From JAJFTV01 sp964426355 (GTDB lineage: Bacteria > Chloroflexota > Anaerolineae > Anaerolineales > Anaerolineaceae), in NCBI GenBank assembly GCA_964426355.1, contig CAYRRA010000020.1, positions 1 through 34,400 of the forward strand: DNA of 34,400 nt. Reading direction: 5' to 3'. The position numbers and the translations under genes are program-made. The notes under the pieces were generated by a model. That model did no database searches. It had not been told where the DNA came from and saw nothing but the letters and a program-made list of their open reading frames with translations. Below, in pieces: positions 17,162 to 25,711 of this stretch; positions within the stretch are counted from its first letter, which is position 1; every line of letters starts with the position of its first letter.

Positions 17162-17383
17162 ATGGTCTCTGAAATTGCAAAAAAGGTTGAATTTTTTTGT
17201 TTAGATTTTTTTATTTATGTATTGAGCGAATCGGAATTTTTCCGCAGCCTTATTCAAATCTCATACGATTTGGTTACGGATAAGCGTTTTCTGGCAAAGT
17301 TTCTAGCAACCATTTTTGTTGCTGGAGCGTTTGGATTAAGTTTTGGAATCGTCGTTTCTGCTCTTGCAGAGAAGATTCTCTAA
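17162..17383 (+). CDS. Small single-pass membrane protein of the ftsZ-like operon
   Basis: 73 residues from the ATG at 17162, which has AAAGGG nine bases upstream. Residues 1-45 carry charged and aromatic residues; residues 48-69 (FLATIFVAGAFGLSFGIVVSAL) form one long hydrophobic segment, a likely transmembrane helix close to the C-terminus. No family is recognised. It starts 16 bases after the previous gene and is the last gene before the terminator at 17490, completing the four-gene operon with the FtsZ homologue. It could be a membrane anchor for that system. The longer frame starting at 17102 would overlap the previous gene and is less likely. Confidence 0.55.
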   Translation: MVSEIAKKVEFFCLDFFIYVLSESEFFRSLIQISYDLVTDKRFLAKFLATIFVAGAFGLSFGIVVSALAEKIL

Positions 17384-17411
17384 TTTTTTCTATAAGGCAA
17401 ATATTTTACAT

Positions 17412-17437
17412 CTCAACGCTTATCATTGAAGCGTGAG
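17412..17437. other. Imperfect hairpin after the ftsZ-like operon
   Basis: CTCAACGCTT and AAGCGTGAG form a 9-bp stem with one bulged A and a 7-base loop. No T-run follows on either strand, so it is not a classical terminator; it might stabilise the 3' end. Confidence 0.3.
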
Positions 17438-17489
17438 GGATGAACGGTTTTCTATTAAATAGACAGAATTTCCAAATAAATCGGCGAAT

Positions 17490-17521
17490 AAAAAAAGCGT
17501 CACTAGATGACGCTTTTTTTA
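17490..17521. terminator. Bidirectional rho-independent terminator
   Basis: The stem GCGTCA / TGACGC is extended by A6 on the left and T7 on the right, so both strands read as a hairpin followed by a T-run. It sits between the ends of the convergent ftsZ-like operon and the tat operon and can serve both. Confidence 0.85.
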
Positions 17522-17539
17522 TTCGCTATAGGTGAAATT

Positions 17540-18064
17540 CTAAGGACCAGCAGGGTCTTGTTGGATAGGATCGGTGGTCTCTGTGTCAGGCTCAATATCA
17601 ACCGCCAATTCTGTTTCCCCAGAGAATACCGGTTCAGTTTCCTGATTTTCTTGCGGTTGTGGTGTCTCTCCATCCATGGTTTGCTTTGGATTGTCTTGAG
17701 GAGAAAGATCAGGGGTGTCCTTTTGCGGCGGAATGGGTTGTGCTTGTGTTTTCTTTTTACTTTCTCCAGCCAAATCAACCGCAAGACCTTTTGGAAGAAT
17801 CTCTTTCGTTGATATCGATTTTTTTACTTTCGATATCTCTTTGAAGTCTTCATCCAAGCCAGTATCTTCGATGAATTTCTTTGGAAATTTCTTGATTTCC
17901 TGGGTTGTATCCACAAGTGAACTCCAAAACGGTGAGCGAATGACTTTCTTTATCCAAATGCTCAACTGTTTACCTGTTTTTACCATATCCTCAGGACCCA
18001 AAATAATTAGGGCAATCACAAGGATAAACAGCAGTTCTAATGGACCAATGTTAAAAATTTCCAT
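17540..18064 (-). CDS. tatB: Twin-arginine translocase subunit TatB
   Basis: 174 residues. The N-terminus (MEIFNIGPLELLFILVIAL) is a short transmembrane helix followed by LGPEDMVKTGKQLSIWIKKV, the Gly-Pro hinge and amphipathic helix of TatA/TatB proteins. The Glu in the helix (GPLELL) and the longer, acidic, Pro/Gln-rich tail (105-174) favour TatB over TatA. Together with TatC it forms the receptor that binds twin-arginine signal peptides at the cytoplasmic membrane. It is the last gene of tatC-tatA-tatB, 41 bp after tatA, ending 19 bp from the shared terminator. The long disordered tail is unlike the compact E. coli protein, but tails vary widely in the family. Confidence 0.88.
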   Translation of the reverse strand: MEIFNIGPLELLFILVIALIILGPEDMVKTGKQLSIWIKKVIRSPFWSSLVDTTQEIKKFPKKFIEDTGLDEDFKEISKVKKSISTKEILPKGLAVDLAGESKKKTQAQPIPPQKDTPDLSPQDNPKQTMDGETPQPQENQETEPVFSGETELAVDIEPDTETTDPIQQDPAGP

Positions 18065-18105
18065 AAATTACAATTCTTGTTAAACCTGTGGATGAAAGCG
18101 CAAGC

Positions 18106-18294
18106 CTATTCTTCTTCTTCAGCATCTTGCGCTTTTTCAGCAGCTTTTTTCTCGTCCTCATCAGAGAGATTTTTTCGGAAGATTTTAATCCCTTTGGCTA
18201 AATCACCAGCGACTTTTGTTAGCCGCCCGCCAAATAAAACCAAGAGGATCAACAAAATGATTAATAACTCGGGCCAACCTAATCTAAATGGCAT
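18106..18294 (-). CDS. tatA: Twin-arginine translocase subunit TatA
   Basis: 62 residues: a transmembrane helix (WPELLIILLILLVLF), the FGGRLTKVAGDLAKGIKIFRKNL hinge and amphipathic helix diagnostic of TatA/E, and a Lys/Glu-rich tail. TatA multimerises to form the passage for folded proteins. The start has a GGAG ribosome-binding site that lies across the tatC stop, nine bases away, so the genes are tightly coupled. Confidence 0.93.
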   Translation of the reverse strand: MPFRLGWPELLIILLILLVLFGGRLTKVAGDLAKGIKIFRKNLSDEDEKKAAEKAQDAEEEE

Positions 18295-18303
18295 TTTTTA
18301 CTC

Positions 18304-19095
18304 CTATTTTGCATTTTCTAGTTCACTGTCTGAATCGTCATCAATATCGATATCCGATTCTTCCTCATCATTATAGTCGGTTTTTCCCTTTTTTTGAGCA
18401 AATACTGCAAATAGAATGCTCACGAAGTAGAGGACAATCAAAGGTATCATAACCAGACCCATATTGACAGGATCAACTGTTGGGCTGATGACGGCAGCCA
18501 GAATTGAACACACCACAATCGCAATGCGCCACTGCTTGAGCAATCCCTTTGCATTGACAACGCCTAGCTTTGCAAGGATAAAGATGAGCAGCGGTGCCTC
18601 AAAACTCAAACCTATCCAAAATAATAGGTTCGTAATAAAGTTGATGTAATTTGTCAGACGTGGCGTTGTGGGTGTGCCTAAGAAGCTCACCAGGAAAGGA
18701 ATAGCCGTAGGGAGCATAACAAAATTGGCAAAGGCAACGCCAGACAGAAAAAGAATGGTTGCAGCAGGGATTGCCAGGTATATCCACTTGCGTTCGTTTG
18801 GCGTCAGCCCAGGCGTGATGAAACCAAGTATTTGCCAAACAATAAAGGGGATGGAAAAAATGAAACCGCTCAATAATGAAACACGCATGAAAACGCCAAC
18901 GTTTTCGGTCATTTCGATAGAAATGAGTTTTTCCAAACCACCTATCGGGATAGCCAGAAACCGAATGATTTGTTCGGTAAAGATAAAACTGATGATTGTT
19001 GTGATGATCAGTGCGACCACAGAGCGTAAAATTCGTATACGCAGTTCAGCAATGTGGTCCCAAATTCCCATTAATGTCGAATCTTCTTCGCTCAT
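18304..19095 (-). CDS. tatC: Twin-arginine translocase subunit TatC
   Basis: 263 residues. The N-terminal WDHIAELRIRILRSVV matches the TatC signature (HLxELRxRL), and the chain has six hydrophobic segments. Its FxTPGLTPNERKW loop and SFEAPLLIFILAKLGVV segment are typical; the central Glu of SFEAP corresponds to a residue important for signal-peptide recognition. The C-terminal 40 residues are acidic (Asp/Glu-rich) and cytoplasmic. It is the first gene of the minus-strand tatC-tatA-tatB order. A weak AAGGCG ribosome-binding site lies upstream of ATG 19095. Confidence 0.94.
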   Translation of the reverse strand: MSEEDSTLMGIWDHIAELRIRILRSVVALIITTIISFIFTEQIIRFLAIPIGGLEKLISIEMTENVGVFMRVSLLSGFIFSIPFIVWQILGFITPGLTPNERKWIYLAIPAATILFLSGVAFANFVMLPTAIPFLVSFLGTPTTPRLTNYINFITNLLFWIGLSFEAPLLIFILAKLGVVNAKGLLKQWRIAIVVCSILAAVISPTVDPVNMGLVMIPLIVLYFVSILFAVFAQKKGKTDYNDEEESDIDIDDDSDSELENAK

Positions 19096-19136
19096 GTACG
19101 AACGCCTTGCATTAGTCTGATGTAAACAGCAAAACG

Positions 19137-19164
19137 ATTATAATCTGATTTTTGATTTGTCACA
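19137..19164 (-). promoter_or_regulatory. Promoter of the tat operon
   Basis: The reverse strand has TATAAT at 19142-19137 and a TTGACA-like GTGACA at 19164-19159 (spacer about 16), placing a transcription start some 35 bases upstream of tatC. Confidence 0.5.
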
Positions 19165-19266
19165 GGATGACATTTTTCCTTACCTGACAGATCTGAGATT
19201 GAATATCCTCAAAAAGATAAAAGTAGAGAAGTATTGGCTGCCCAAAATCAGAAGATTTCTCATCAC

Positions 19267-19304
19267 CACAAAAAAAGAGGCTGTCTAAAAAGGCAACCTC
19301 TTTG
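19267..19304 (-). terminator. Rho-independent terminator of the amidohydrolase operon
   Basis: On the reverse strand AAAGAGG pairs with CCTCTTT, extended inward through a mismatch to about 11 paired positions around a short loop, and a run of T follows. It lies 69 bp beyond the end of the minus-strand amidohydrolase gene. Confidence 0.75.
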
Positions 19305-19372
19305 GTTTTTCTTGCTCGCAGAAGCTATTTTATTTTTTTTAAGATAGCCTCATGGCAACTTGAAAATTTATA

Positions 19373-20614
19373 CTACCGAATATCCTTCACAGTCTTTCCG
19401 TCTTTAATGACCACCTGGATGTTTTCGCCTTTTTGGAGTGAATTGATATCGTCCAGGGGGTTTTCTTTGGCAATCACGATATCAGCCAGTTTACCTTTCT
19501 CAATCGTGCCCACACGGTCCTGCCATTCCAGGCACTCTGCAGCGACTTTGGTGGATGCAAGAATTGATTCCATCGGGGTCATGCCAATTTCACAAAGCAA
19601 GCTCAACTCGCGTAAATTTCTGCCATGTTCCATCACACCCGAATCTGTGCCCATAGCAATTTTCACGCCTGCACGATATGCCTTTGCGATATTTTCTTTA
19701 TGGATATCCGCCACATCGGCTGCTTTCTGGAACATAAACGGTGGAAGTTTTTCTTTCATCACAGGGTCTTCAATAATCGACACAGGTGCAAAAAGTGTCG
19801 GAATCAGATAGGTGCCTCGTTCCAGCATCATCTGAATAATCTCGTCGGTCAGAAAGATGCCGTGCTCAATCGAGTAAATCCCAGCCAGGATTGCCTGTCT
19901 CACTCCTTCACTTCCCTGAGCATGCGACATCACTTTCACGCCACCGTGAAAATGCGCTTCCTGAACGATGACAGCCAGTTCTTCAGGAGAGAATTGAGTA
20001 AACTCAGGTCGATCGGTCGGGCTAAGTACCCCGCCTGTCGATGAAATTTTGATAATCTCGGCTCCGGCGCGCAACATTTCACGTACTTTCTTCCGTACTT
20101 CCTCAACACCATCGCAGATACATTCTGGCATACCGGGATATCCGCCAGCATCAAGTGCAAAACCGGATGGCATCCACCCATCACCATGCCCGCCGGTAAT
20201 CGAAAGGGCATTCACGCTGATTTTCGTACGAGGTCCGGGCACCAATCCATCTTCAATTGCCTTTTTTCCGCCCAAATCCAACCCGCCTGCATCTCGTACG
20301 CTGGTAACCCCTGCCATAAGGGTCTTTTTGAAATATTCGATTGCTTTGTAGAAATTATAGGAAAAAGGTGTATTAACCACTGCCTGCATATCGAATTTTT
20401 CCATCATCAAATGCACGTGGCAATCGATAAAGCCAGGCAGGATGGTGCCACCTTTTGCATCCACTTCTGTCACATCTCCCTCTGGCAGTTTCATCTTTAC
20501 TTCAGATGAAATCTCAACGATCTTGTTTCCTTCAAGTAAAACCGCTGCACCTTTTACCGGCATGGCACCTGTTCCGTCAATTAATGTACCATTCCGAACT
20601 AATGTGTATTTCAT
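19373..20614 (-). CDS. Metal-dependent amidohydrolase (imidazolonepropionase-like family)
   Basis: 413 residues with the amidohydrolase metal site: FIDCHVHL (HxH, about 63-70), IKISSTGG (bridging Lys region), MSHAQG, SIEHGI and GTDSG. The order and spacing match the subgroup of imidazolonepropionase-like hydrolases that includes prolidase-like carboxypeptidases and many enzymes that cut N-acyl or dipeptide bonds. No signal peptide is seen. GGAGGA precedes the ATG. It is the last gene of a run with two D-aminoacylase paralogues (48-bp gap), so it may process a product or related amide. The true substrate cannot be read from sequence. Confidence 0.88.
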   Translation of the reverse strand: MKYTLVRNGTLIDGTGAMPVKGAAVLLEGNKIVEISSEVKMKLPEGDVTEVDAKGGTILPGFIDCHVHLMMEKFDMQAVVNTPFSYNFYKAIEYFKKTLMAGVTSVRDAGGLDLGGKKAIEDGLVPGPRTKISVNALSITGGHGDGWMPSGFALDAGGYPGMPECICDGVEEVRKKVREMLRAGAEIIKISSTGGVLSPTDRPEFTQFSPEELAVIVQEAHFHGGVKVMSHAQGSEGVRQAILAGIYSIEHGIFLTDEIIQMMLERGTYLIPTLFAPVSIIEDPVMKEKLPPFMFQKAADVADIHKENIAKAYRAGVKIAMGTDSGVMEHGRNLRELSLLCEIGMTPMESILASTKVAAECLEWQDRVGTIEKGKLADIVIAKENPLDDINSLQKGENIQVVIKDGKTVKDIR

Positions 20615-20662
20615 ACTTCCTCCAGTATTTCTATAATTCGCCTGATCTGCCCTGGTCCGGTA

Positions 20663-22249
20663 TCATTTCGTACGCGTGGTAATCACACCAGGACGGTTAT
20701 ATGTATGTTCCCCTGACTTGAGAACAAATTTGCCGTTAACTAGCACATAGTCAATACCAACTGGCTTTTGAAGGGGATTAATAAAATCGGATTTATCCAG
20801 AACGGTCAAAGGATCAAAAATGACCAGGTCTGCTTTATATCCTTTCGCAACCAAACCCCTGTCCGTAAAGCGAAGCTTCTGAGCAGGGAAACCCGTCATC
20901 CTGCGCACGGCATCTTCCAAACTCAGCACTTTTTCATCACGGGAGTATTTACCCAAGACACGCGGGAATGTGCCAAAATTACGCGGGTGAGGCGATCCCT
21001 GGGATAATGGTCCCTCAAATGGCAAACCGACCCCATCCGTACCAATCATCATCGAAGAATGGGTTAGCTGCATTTTTACATTTTCTTCGGACATCATAAA
21101 CAAAATCATGCCAATCTGCCCTTGCGTCTCTAAAAGTGCGTCGAAAATCCATTCATGGGGGGTCATCCTGGCAGAATCTGCCAGTTCTTGTATGTATTTA
21201 CCCACATAAGCCGGGTTGGTTGATTCGGGGATCAATACCTTATCCCATTCAGCTACTTTAAAGAAACCCTCCGTTTTCATGGAGTGCGTCATTTTCTGAC
21301 GGGTTTCTTTATCAGTCAAACGTTTTGTGATTTCTGCGAACCCGCCTTCTTGCGCCCACTCGGGAAGAATAGCCACCAGGCTGGTGCTTCCGGCTGTGTA
21401 AGGATACATATCAGCCGTCATATCCAAACCCTCTGCCACCGCCTGGTCAATCAGCTCCAGCGCGGGGATTGCCAGCTTCCAATTGTCGCGACCCGCAGCT
21501 TTGAAGTGGCTGTGATGGATTGCAGCCCCGGTCTTACGACCGATTTCAATTTCCTCGCGAGTTGCTTCCAACAAAGTGTCGCCTTCACCGCGGATATGGC
21601 TGAAATAGATGCCACCGCGTTCACCCACCGACTTAGTCACCTCGATCAATTCTTCGGTCGAAGCGTACGAACCTGGAGGATAAATTAACCCGGTGGAAAT
21701 GCCAATCGCACCTTCATCCATAGCCTCTTCCACCAGGCGTTGCATTTTCTCCATCTGCTCTTCAGTGGGTCTGCCAGCTTTGTAACCCATCACAGCAGAC
21801 CGGACCAGTCCCTGACCAACAATGGGTGTCATGTTAACGCTCATGCCAATTTCTTGCATGTATTCTAGAAAACCGCCAAATGTCTTAAACCGTTCCCATG
21901 GGAGTTTAAATATTTCAGCATCAAGCTGGGCAATTGTTTCCTCCATGTTCATTTCGGTCAGTGGCGCGGGCGAGGAGCCACAATGACCGGTCACCACGGT
22001 TGTAATGCCCTGATGCACCAGGCTCTCTGCCTCGGGAGCAACAGGCAGGCTCATATCTGCATGAGAATGCATATCGATAAAACCTGGAGTAATCACTCTG
22101 CCCGTAATATCGACCACTTCTTTCGCTTCCATGCCGCCCAGGTCACCGATTGCGATGATTTGATCATCTTGAACAGCCACATCGCCGGCAGCCATTGGCT
22201 TCCCGCTGCCATCGATTATCTTTCCATTTCGAAAAATAATATCCGCCAT
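20663..22249 (-). CDS. N-acyl-D-amino-acid deacylase (D-aminoacylase), paralogue 1
   Basis: 528 residues. Metal and catalytic landmarks of D-aminoacylases are present: GFIDMHSHADM (HxH), TTVVTGHCGSSPAP (metal-bridging Cys), IYFSHIRGEGD and IHHSHFKAAG (His ligands), and GTDGVG (catalytic Asp). A composite beta-domain is formed by the first 55 and last 80 residues (ADLVIFDPLTVLDKSDF). The enzyme would release a free D-amino acid and a carboxylate from an N-acyl-D-amino acid, or act on a related D-hydantoin-type amide. No signal peptide is seen. AAGGAG precedes the ATG. It lies 24 bp downstream of a second, clearly similar copy, indicating an old tandem duplication. Confidence 0.9.
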   Translation of the reverse strand: MADIIFRNGKIIDGSGKPMAAGDVAVQDDQIIAIGDLGGMEAKEVVDITGRVITPGFIDMHSHADMSLPVAPEAESLVHQGITTVVTGHCGSSPAPLTEMNMEETIAQLDAEIFKLPWERFKTFGGFLEYMQEIGMSVNMTPIVGQGLVRSAVMGYKAGRPTEEQMEKMQRLVEEAMDEGAIGISTGLIYPPGSYASTEELIEVTKSVGERGGIYFSHIRGEGDTLLEATREEIEIGRKTGAAIHHSHFKAAGRDNWKLAIPALELIDQAVAEGLDMTADMYPYTAGSTSLVAILPEWAQEGGFAEITKRLTDKETRQKMTHSMKTEGFFKVAEWDKVLIPESTNPAYVGKYIQELADSARMTPHEWIFDALLETQGQIGMILFMMSEENVKMQLTHSSMMIGTDGVGLPFEGPLSQGSPHPRNFGTFPRVLGKYSRDEKVLSLEDAVRRMTGFPAQKLRFTDRGLVAKGYKADLVIFDPLTVLDKSDFINPLQKPVGIDYVLVNGKFVLKSGEHTYNRPGVITTRTK

Positions 22250-22273
22250 TTCAAACTCCTTATGTGTCTATTT

Positions 22274-23839
22274 TTACCTGCTTAGAATTTTTCCAGCAAG
22301 GGCATGAGTATGTTTTCCATCCCGAAGCACCAATTGACCGTTAACCAATACCTGTTCAACACCCTGAGCGTACTGTAATGGTTGAACAAAAGTCGCTTTG
22401 TCGATAATCGTATCCTGATCAAAAACGACCAGGTCTGCTTTATTCCCTTTTAAAATCAAACCACGATCGCCTAATCCCAGTTTTTGAGCAGGAAAACCTG
22501 TCATTTTCCATATCGCCTGTTCAAGCGAAAGGATTTTTTCTTCCCTGGCATATTTCCCCAGAACGCGAGCAAAAGTCCCGAAACTGCGGGGGTGAGGAGC
22601 TGCTTCACCTTTCAACCCTTCCAACGGGATACTATACCCATCTGTCCCAATCATCATGAGTTCATGCTGAATCTGCATTCGAACATTTTCCTCAGACATT
22701 CCAAATGCAATCCTCGCAACATCACCGTGTGTCTCAATCAGTACATCGAAAACCCACTCATAGGGGTCTTTACCTGCTTCAGCCGCCAGGTCAGCGACAT
22801 AACGCCCGACATGCTCAACTTTGGGTGACCCTGAAATCAGGTTCTTTTCCCAGCGCACAACGCCCATGTCATTTCGCATTCGCTTTCGTTCTGCTGGATC
22901 TTTTAATCGTTCTATTGTTTTCGATAACCCTCCTACGCGAGACCAATCGGGTAAAGAATCGATCAGGCTGTTTGAAGAAGCAATGTACGGATACATATCA
23001 ATCGTCATGTCTACGCCATTCGCTCTCGCTTTTGAGATGGCTTCAAGCCCTTTCTCAGCCAGGCTCCAATTTGCTTCACCCGAAGCTTTATAGTGGCTAT
23101 GCTGAATTGCGGCACCAGTAGCATGTGAGATTTTTAGCTCTTCTTCGATCGAATCGAGCAAATGCTCACTTTCATCGCGAACATGGCTAAAATAAATCCC
23201 ACCTCTTTTGCCAACCGGACGTGTTACCTCGATTAGCTCATCCGTATCCGAATAAATTCCTGGTGGGTAAATTAAACCAGTTGAGATGCCAATTGCCCCT
23301 TCCTCCATGGCTTGTTCGACATATCTTTGCATGGCGTTAAGTTGATCCTGAGTTGGTTTTTGATCACTGAAACCCATCACGGCTGTACGAATAGTGCCAT
23401 GCCCCACAAGCGGTTCCATGTTAACTGAAATTCCTTGCTTCTCAATGAGATCCAGGAAACTTCCAAAGGAATGGATTAAATCCCAGTTGAACGATTTACC
23501 CGTAGTCCCAAAACTTTCTATGAAAACCTGCCGGTATTCTGGCGAAATCGGCGCAGGAGAAATCCCACATTGCCCAGTAACTACCGTGGTCACGCCCATA
23601 TGAACCAGGCTTTCAGCATAAGGAGCAAACGGTAGGGTCATATCTGCGTGAGAGTGCATATCAATAAAACCGGGTGAGACTGTCTTTCCCTCAGCATCGA
23701 TCACAATATTTGCCTCAACCTCATTGAAATTGCCGATATCTTCAATGCGGTCACCTTCAACCAATATGTCAGCCTTTATTGGTTCCCTTTTTCCACTTCC
23801 ATCGATGATTGCAGCCCCTTTGATGACTAAGTCGACCAT
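22274..23839 (-). CDS. N-acyl-D-amino-acid deacylase (D-aminoacylase), paralogue 2
   Basis: 521 residues. It shares the same motifs in the same order as its downstream neighbour: GFIDMHSHADM, TTVVTGQCGISPAP, IYFSHVRDESE, IQHSHYKASG and GTDGYSIP, with a matching composite C-terminal part. Replacements near the substrate pocket (HCGSS to QCGIS; GVGLPFEG to GYSIPLEG) suggest different side-chain or acyl preference. AGGAGA lies upstream of the ATG. It is the first gene of the three-hydrolase operon. The promoter should be in 23840-23990, downstream of the flavoenzyme terminator. Confidence 0.9.
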   Translation of the reverse strand: MVDLVIKGAAIIDGSGKREPIKADILVEGDRIEDIGNFNEVEANIVIDAEGKTVSPGFIDMHSHADMTLPFAPYAESLVHMGVTTVVTGQCGISPAPISPEYRQVFIESFGTTGKSFNWDLIHSFGSFLDLIEKQGISVNMEPLVGHGTIRTAVMGFSDQKPTQDQLNAMQRYVEQAMEEGAIGISTGLIYPPGIYSDTDELIEVTRPVGKRGGIYFSHVRDESEHLLDSIEEELKISHATGAAIQHSHYKASGEANWSLAEKGLEAISKARANGVDMTIDMYPYIASSNSLIDSLPDWSRVGGLSKTIERLKDPAERKRMRNDMGVVRWEKNLISGSPKVEHVGRYVADLAAEAGKDPYEWVFDVLIETHGDVARIAFGMSEENVRMQIQHELMMIGTDGYSIPLEGLKGEAAPHPRSFGTFARVLGKYAREEKILSLEQAIWKMTGFPAQKLGLGDRGLILKGNKADLVVFDQDTIIDKATFVQPLQYAQGVEQVLVNGQLVLRDGKHTHALAGKILSR

Positions 23840-23907
23840 AATATTCTCCTGTTCGTAGATAAACTATATGGAAAGATGAGCAACCTGCCTGCACAACCCT
23901 TATTCTA

Positions 23908-23955
23908 CCTGATAAAGGTCAACATACAGACCGTTTCCAGATGATTTTTATCAGG
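23908..23955. promoter_or_regulatory. Spaced inverted repeat upstream of the D-aminoacylase operon
   Basis: CCTGATAAA at 23908-23916 and TTTATCAGG at 23947-23955 are perfect complements with centres 39 bp apart. They lie 69-116 bp upstream of the first aminoacylase, where an operator pair would be expected. Confidence 0.35.
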
Positions 23956-23989
23956 ATACCACTTAATAGTGAAGCGAAATATATAGAAT

Positions 23990-24024
23990 AAAAAGAAGAG
24001 CGAAAATTTTCACTTTCGCCCTTC
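23990..24024 (-). terminator. Rho-independent terminator of the flavoenzyme gene
   Basis: On the reverse strand GAAGGGCGAAA pairs with TTTCGCTCTTC (11 pairs, one G-T), followed by TTTTTATT. It lies 33 bp after the flavoenzyme stop and separates that gene from the aminoacylase operon. Confidence 0.85.
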
Positions 24025-24056
24025 GATATCATATCGCTTTCGCTAAAATTTGTTTG

Positions 24057-25679
24057 TTATGCTATCGGTCCCAATTCGATAGCGTGTTTTGCAGCCAGGT
24101 AACCGAATGTGAAACCAGCTCCCAGGGTAGCTCCACCACCTGGATAGGCAGCACCCATCACACTACCGGAAGTGTTACCTACTGCATATAGACGAGGAAT
24201 AGGCTGACCGGAGAGATGCAAAACCTGTCCGTTTTTGTTAATTTGCAGACCACCGTTTGTACCACAGGTACCGGGATAGTATGGAGCCCCGTAGAATGGA
24301 CCTTTCTCGATCGGCGCAAGGCAGACATTCTTTAGGTCGGTGCGTCCCATGTAATCTCCAGCAGTATTGAGGTCAAACGGGTTTTCACCGCGATGCCAGA
24401 CAGGATCAATACCTTCGAGAGCGTTAGGATTAAATACATCCAAAGTCGCCTGTAAACCTGTGTAATCGATGCCTAATTTTTCAGCAAGTTCTTCCAGGGT
24501 ATCCGCTTTAACAAACCAATCGGGGATCACACCCACCTGGTAACCAGAACCGGGTAGGAAGTAATATTCAGTGTAGGAGCTATCCACGATGAAATACGAA
24601 GGAATGTTTCTCCACTCGAAGCGACCGGTATCATAAAAATAAAAAGCACGTTGGAACTGTTCGTAAGGACAGGCTTCGTTACCGATTCGCTCACCGTGTT
24701 TATTAACAACAATTGCACCGGGTTTCCCACGATACATCTGCCAGTCCACCTCACCCAATAATTTCTCCGCATCCATAACAAAACCGGGCAAACCCCAGCT
24801 TTCGTTCATGTTGCGCAAGGATGCGCCCAGCTCCATCCCCATGATATGTCCATCGCCGGTATTGGTCTGCACGGCATTGGAGAAAAAGATTGGACCGCGC
24901 AGGAAATGTTGAGTCCATTCTTTGTTGAAATCAAAACCACCGGTTCCCAGGATAACCGCTTTATTTGCTTTTATCGCAATTTCCGCACCATTTGCTTCTG
25001 CGATGATACCAATCACCTCGCCGGCTTCGTTGGTGACTAATTTCTTGCCAGCGGTTTCCATCAGGATTTCCACACCTAAAGATTCAAGTGCAGCTTTATA
25101 TTCCTGATACATCACACCCGCACCCACCTGGCTGCCATCTTTATACATATACAGGGTTCGTCCGTATGGAACTGAGCCTTCACCCACATAATAATCAGCA
25201 TACGCAGGGGTTGAGCCCGTATCGAAGGTCCAGTTGAAGGAATCTTCCAGGTATTTTGTCATTTCCGGGGATGCATCCACGTAAATCTCGATGAGTTCGT
25301 CGGTAGACTGGTTTTCTGTTACACGTTTCATATATTTGATTGCACCTTCGCGACTGTCTTCAATGCCTTTTGCTTTCATCGCATGGTTGTTCGGAACCCA
25401 AAAACCACCGCCCGATAAAGCTGTTGTACCGCCAAACGCGATATTTTTCTCCAAAACAATGACCTTGGCGCCTTCTTTTGCTGCTGTTAAAGCTGCCACT
25501 GCAACCGTTCCAGACCCAACTACAACAATATCAGCTTCCTTTGCCCATTCAAGGTTGGAACCAGCGGCTTCTGTTTTAGGCGCACAACCTGAGACAACAA
25601 CTGCCATTCCAGCACCAGCCAAAGCTGTTCTCTTCAAGAAATTTCGGCGTGACTCGTTTACTAATGATTTCTTCGCCAT
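24057..25679 (-). CDS. Tat-exported FAD-dependent oxidoreductase, 3-ketosteroid dehydrogenase / fumarate reductase family, putative lipoprotein
   Basis: 540 residues. The N-terminus has a twin-arginine motif SRRNFLK (10-16), a hydrophobic stretch, then VVSGC (Cys32), a lipobox: predicted Tat-exported lipoprotein. ADIVVVGSGTVAVAALTAA is the FAD Rossmann motif, followed by GGTTALSGGGFWVPNN. The C-terminal GPFYGAPYYPGTCGTNGG and GAAYPGGGATLGAGFTFGYLAA match the KstD branch of the FAD_binding_2 family. Relatives dehydrogenate ketosteroids or reduce fumarate or urocanate; an electron acceptor or donor is not identifiable here, as no cytochrome gene adjoins. AGGAGA precedes the ATG. The palindrome at 25712-25734 lies directly upstream, and a terminator follows, so it is a single-gene transcript. 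Confidence 0.88.
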   Translation of the reverse strand: MAKKSLVNESRRNFLKRTALAGAGMAVVVSGCAPKTEAAGSNLEWAKEADIVVVGSGTVAVAALTAAKEGAKVIVLEKNIAFGGTTALSGGGFWVPNNHAMKAKGIEDSREGAIKYMKRVTENQSTDELIEIYVDASPEMTKYLEDSFNWTFDTGSTPAYADYYVGEGSVPYGRTLYMYKDGSQVGAGVMYQEYKAALESLGVEILMETAGKKLVTNEAGEVIGIIAEANGAEIAIKANKAVILGTGGFDFNKEWTQHFLRGPIFFSNAVQTNTGDGHIMGMELGASLRNMNESWGLPGFVMDAEKLLGEVDWQMYRGKPGAIVVNKHGERIGNEACPYEQFQRAFYFYDTGRFEWRNIPSYFIVDSSYTEYYFLPGSGYQVGVIPDWFVKADTLEELAEKLGIDYTGLQATLDVFNPNALEGIDPVWHRGENPFDLNTAGDYMGRTDLKNVCLAPIEKGPFYGAPYYPGTCGTNGGLQINKNGQVLHLSGQPIPRLYAVGNTSGSVMGAAYPGGGATLGAGFTFGYLAAKHAIELGPIA

Positions 25680-25711
25680 ACTATTCTCCTTCTGTCTAGG
25701 GGTAATATTTT

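Noticed and set aside
18668..19120. 150-codon frame opposite tatC
   Set aside because: Antisense of a confidently identified six-span membrane protein; composition not protein-like.
19625..20044. 139-codon frame opposite the amidohydrolase
   Set aside because: His/Phe-rich shadow frame with no family match.
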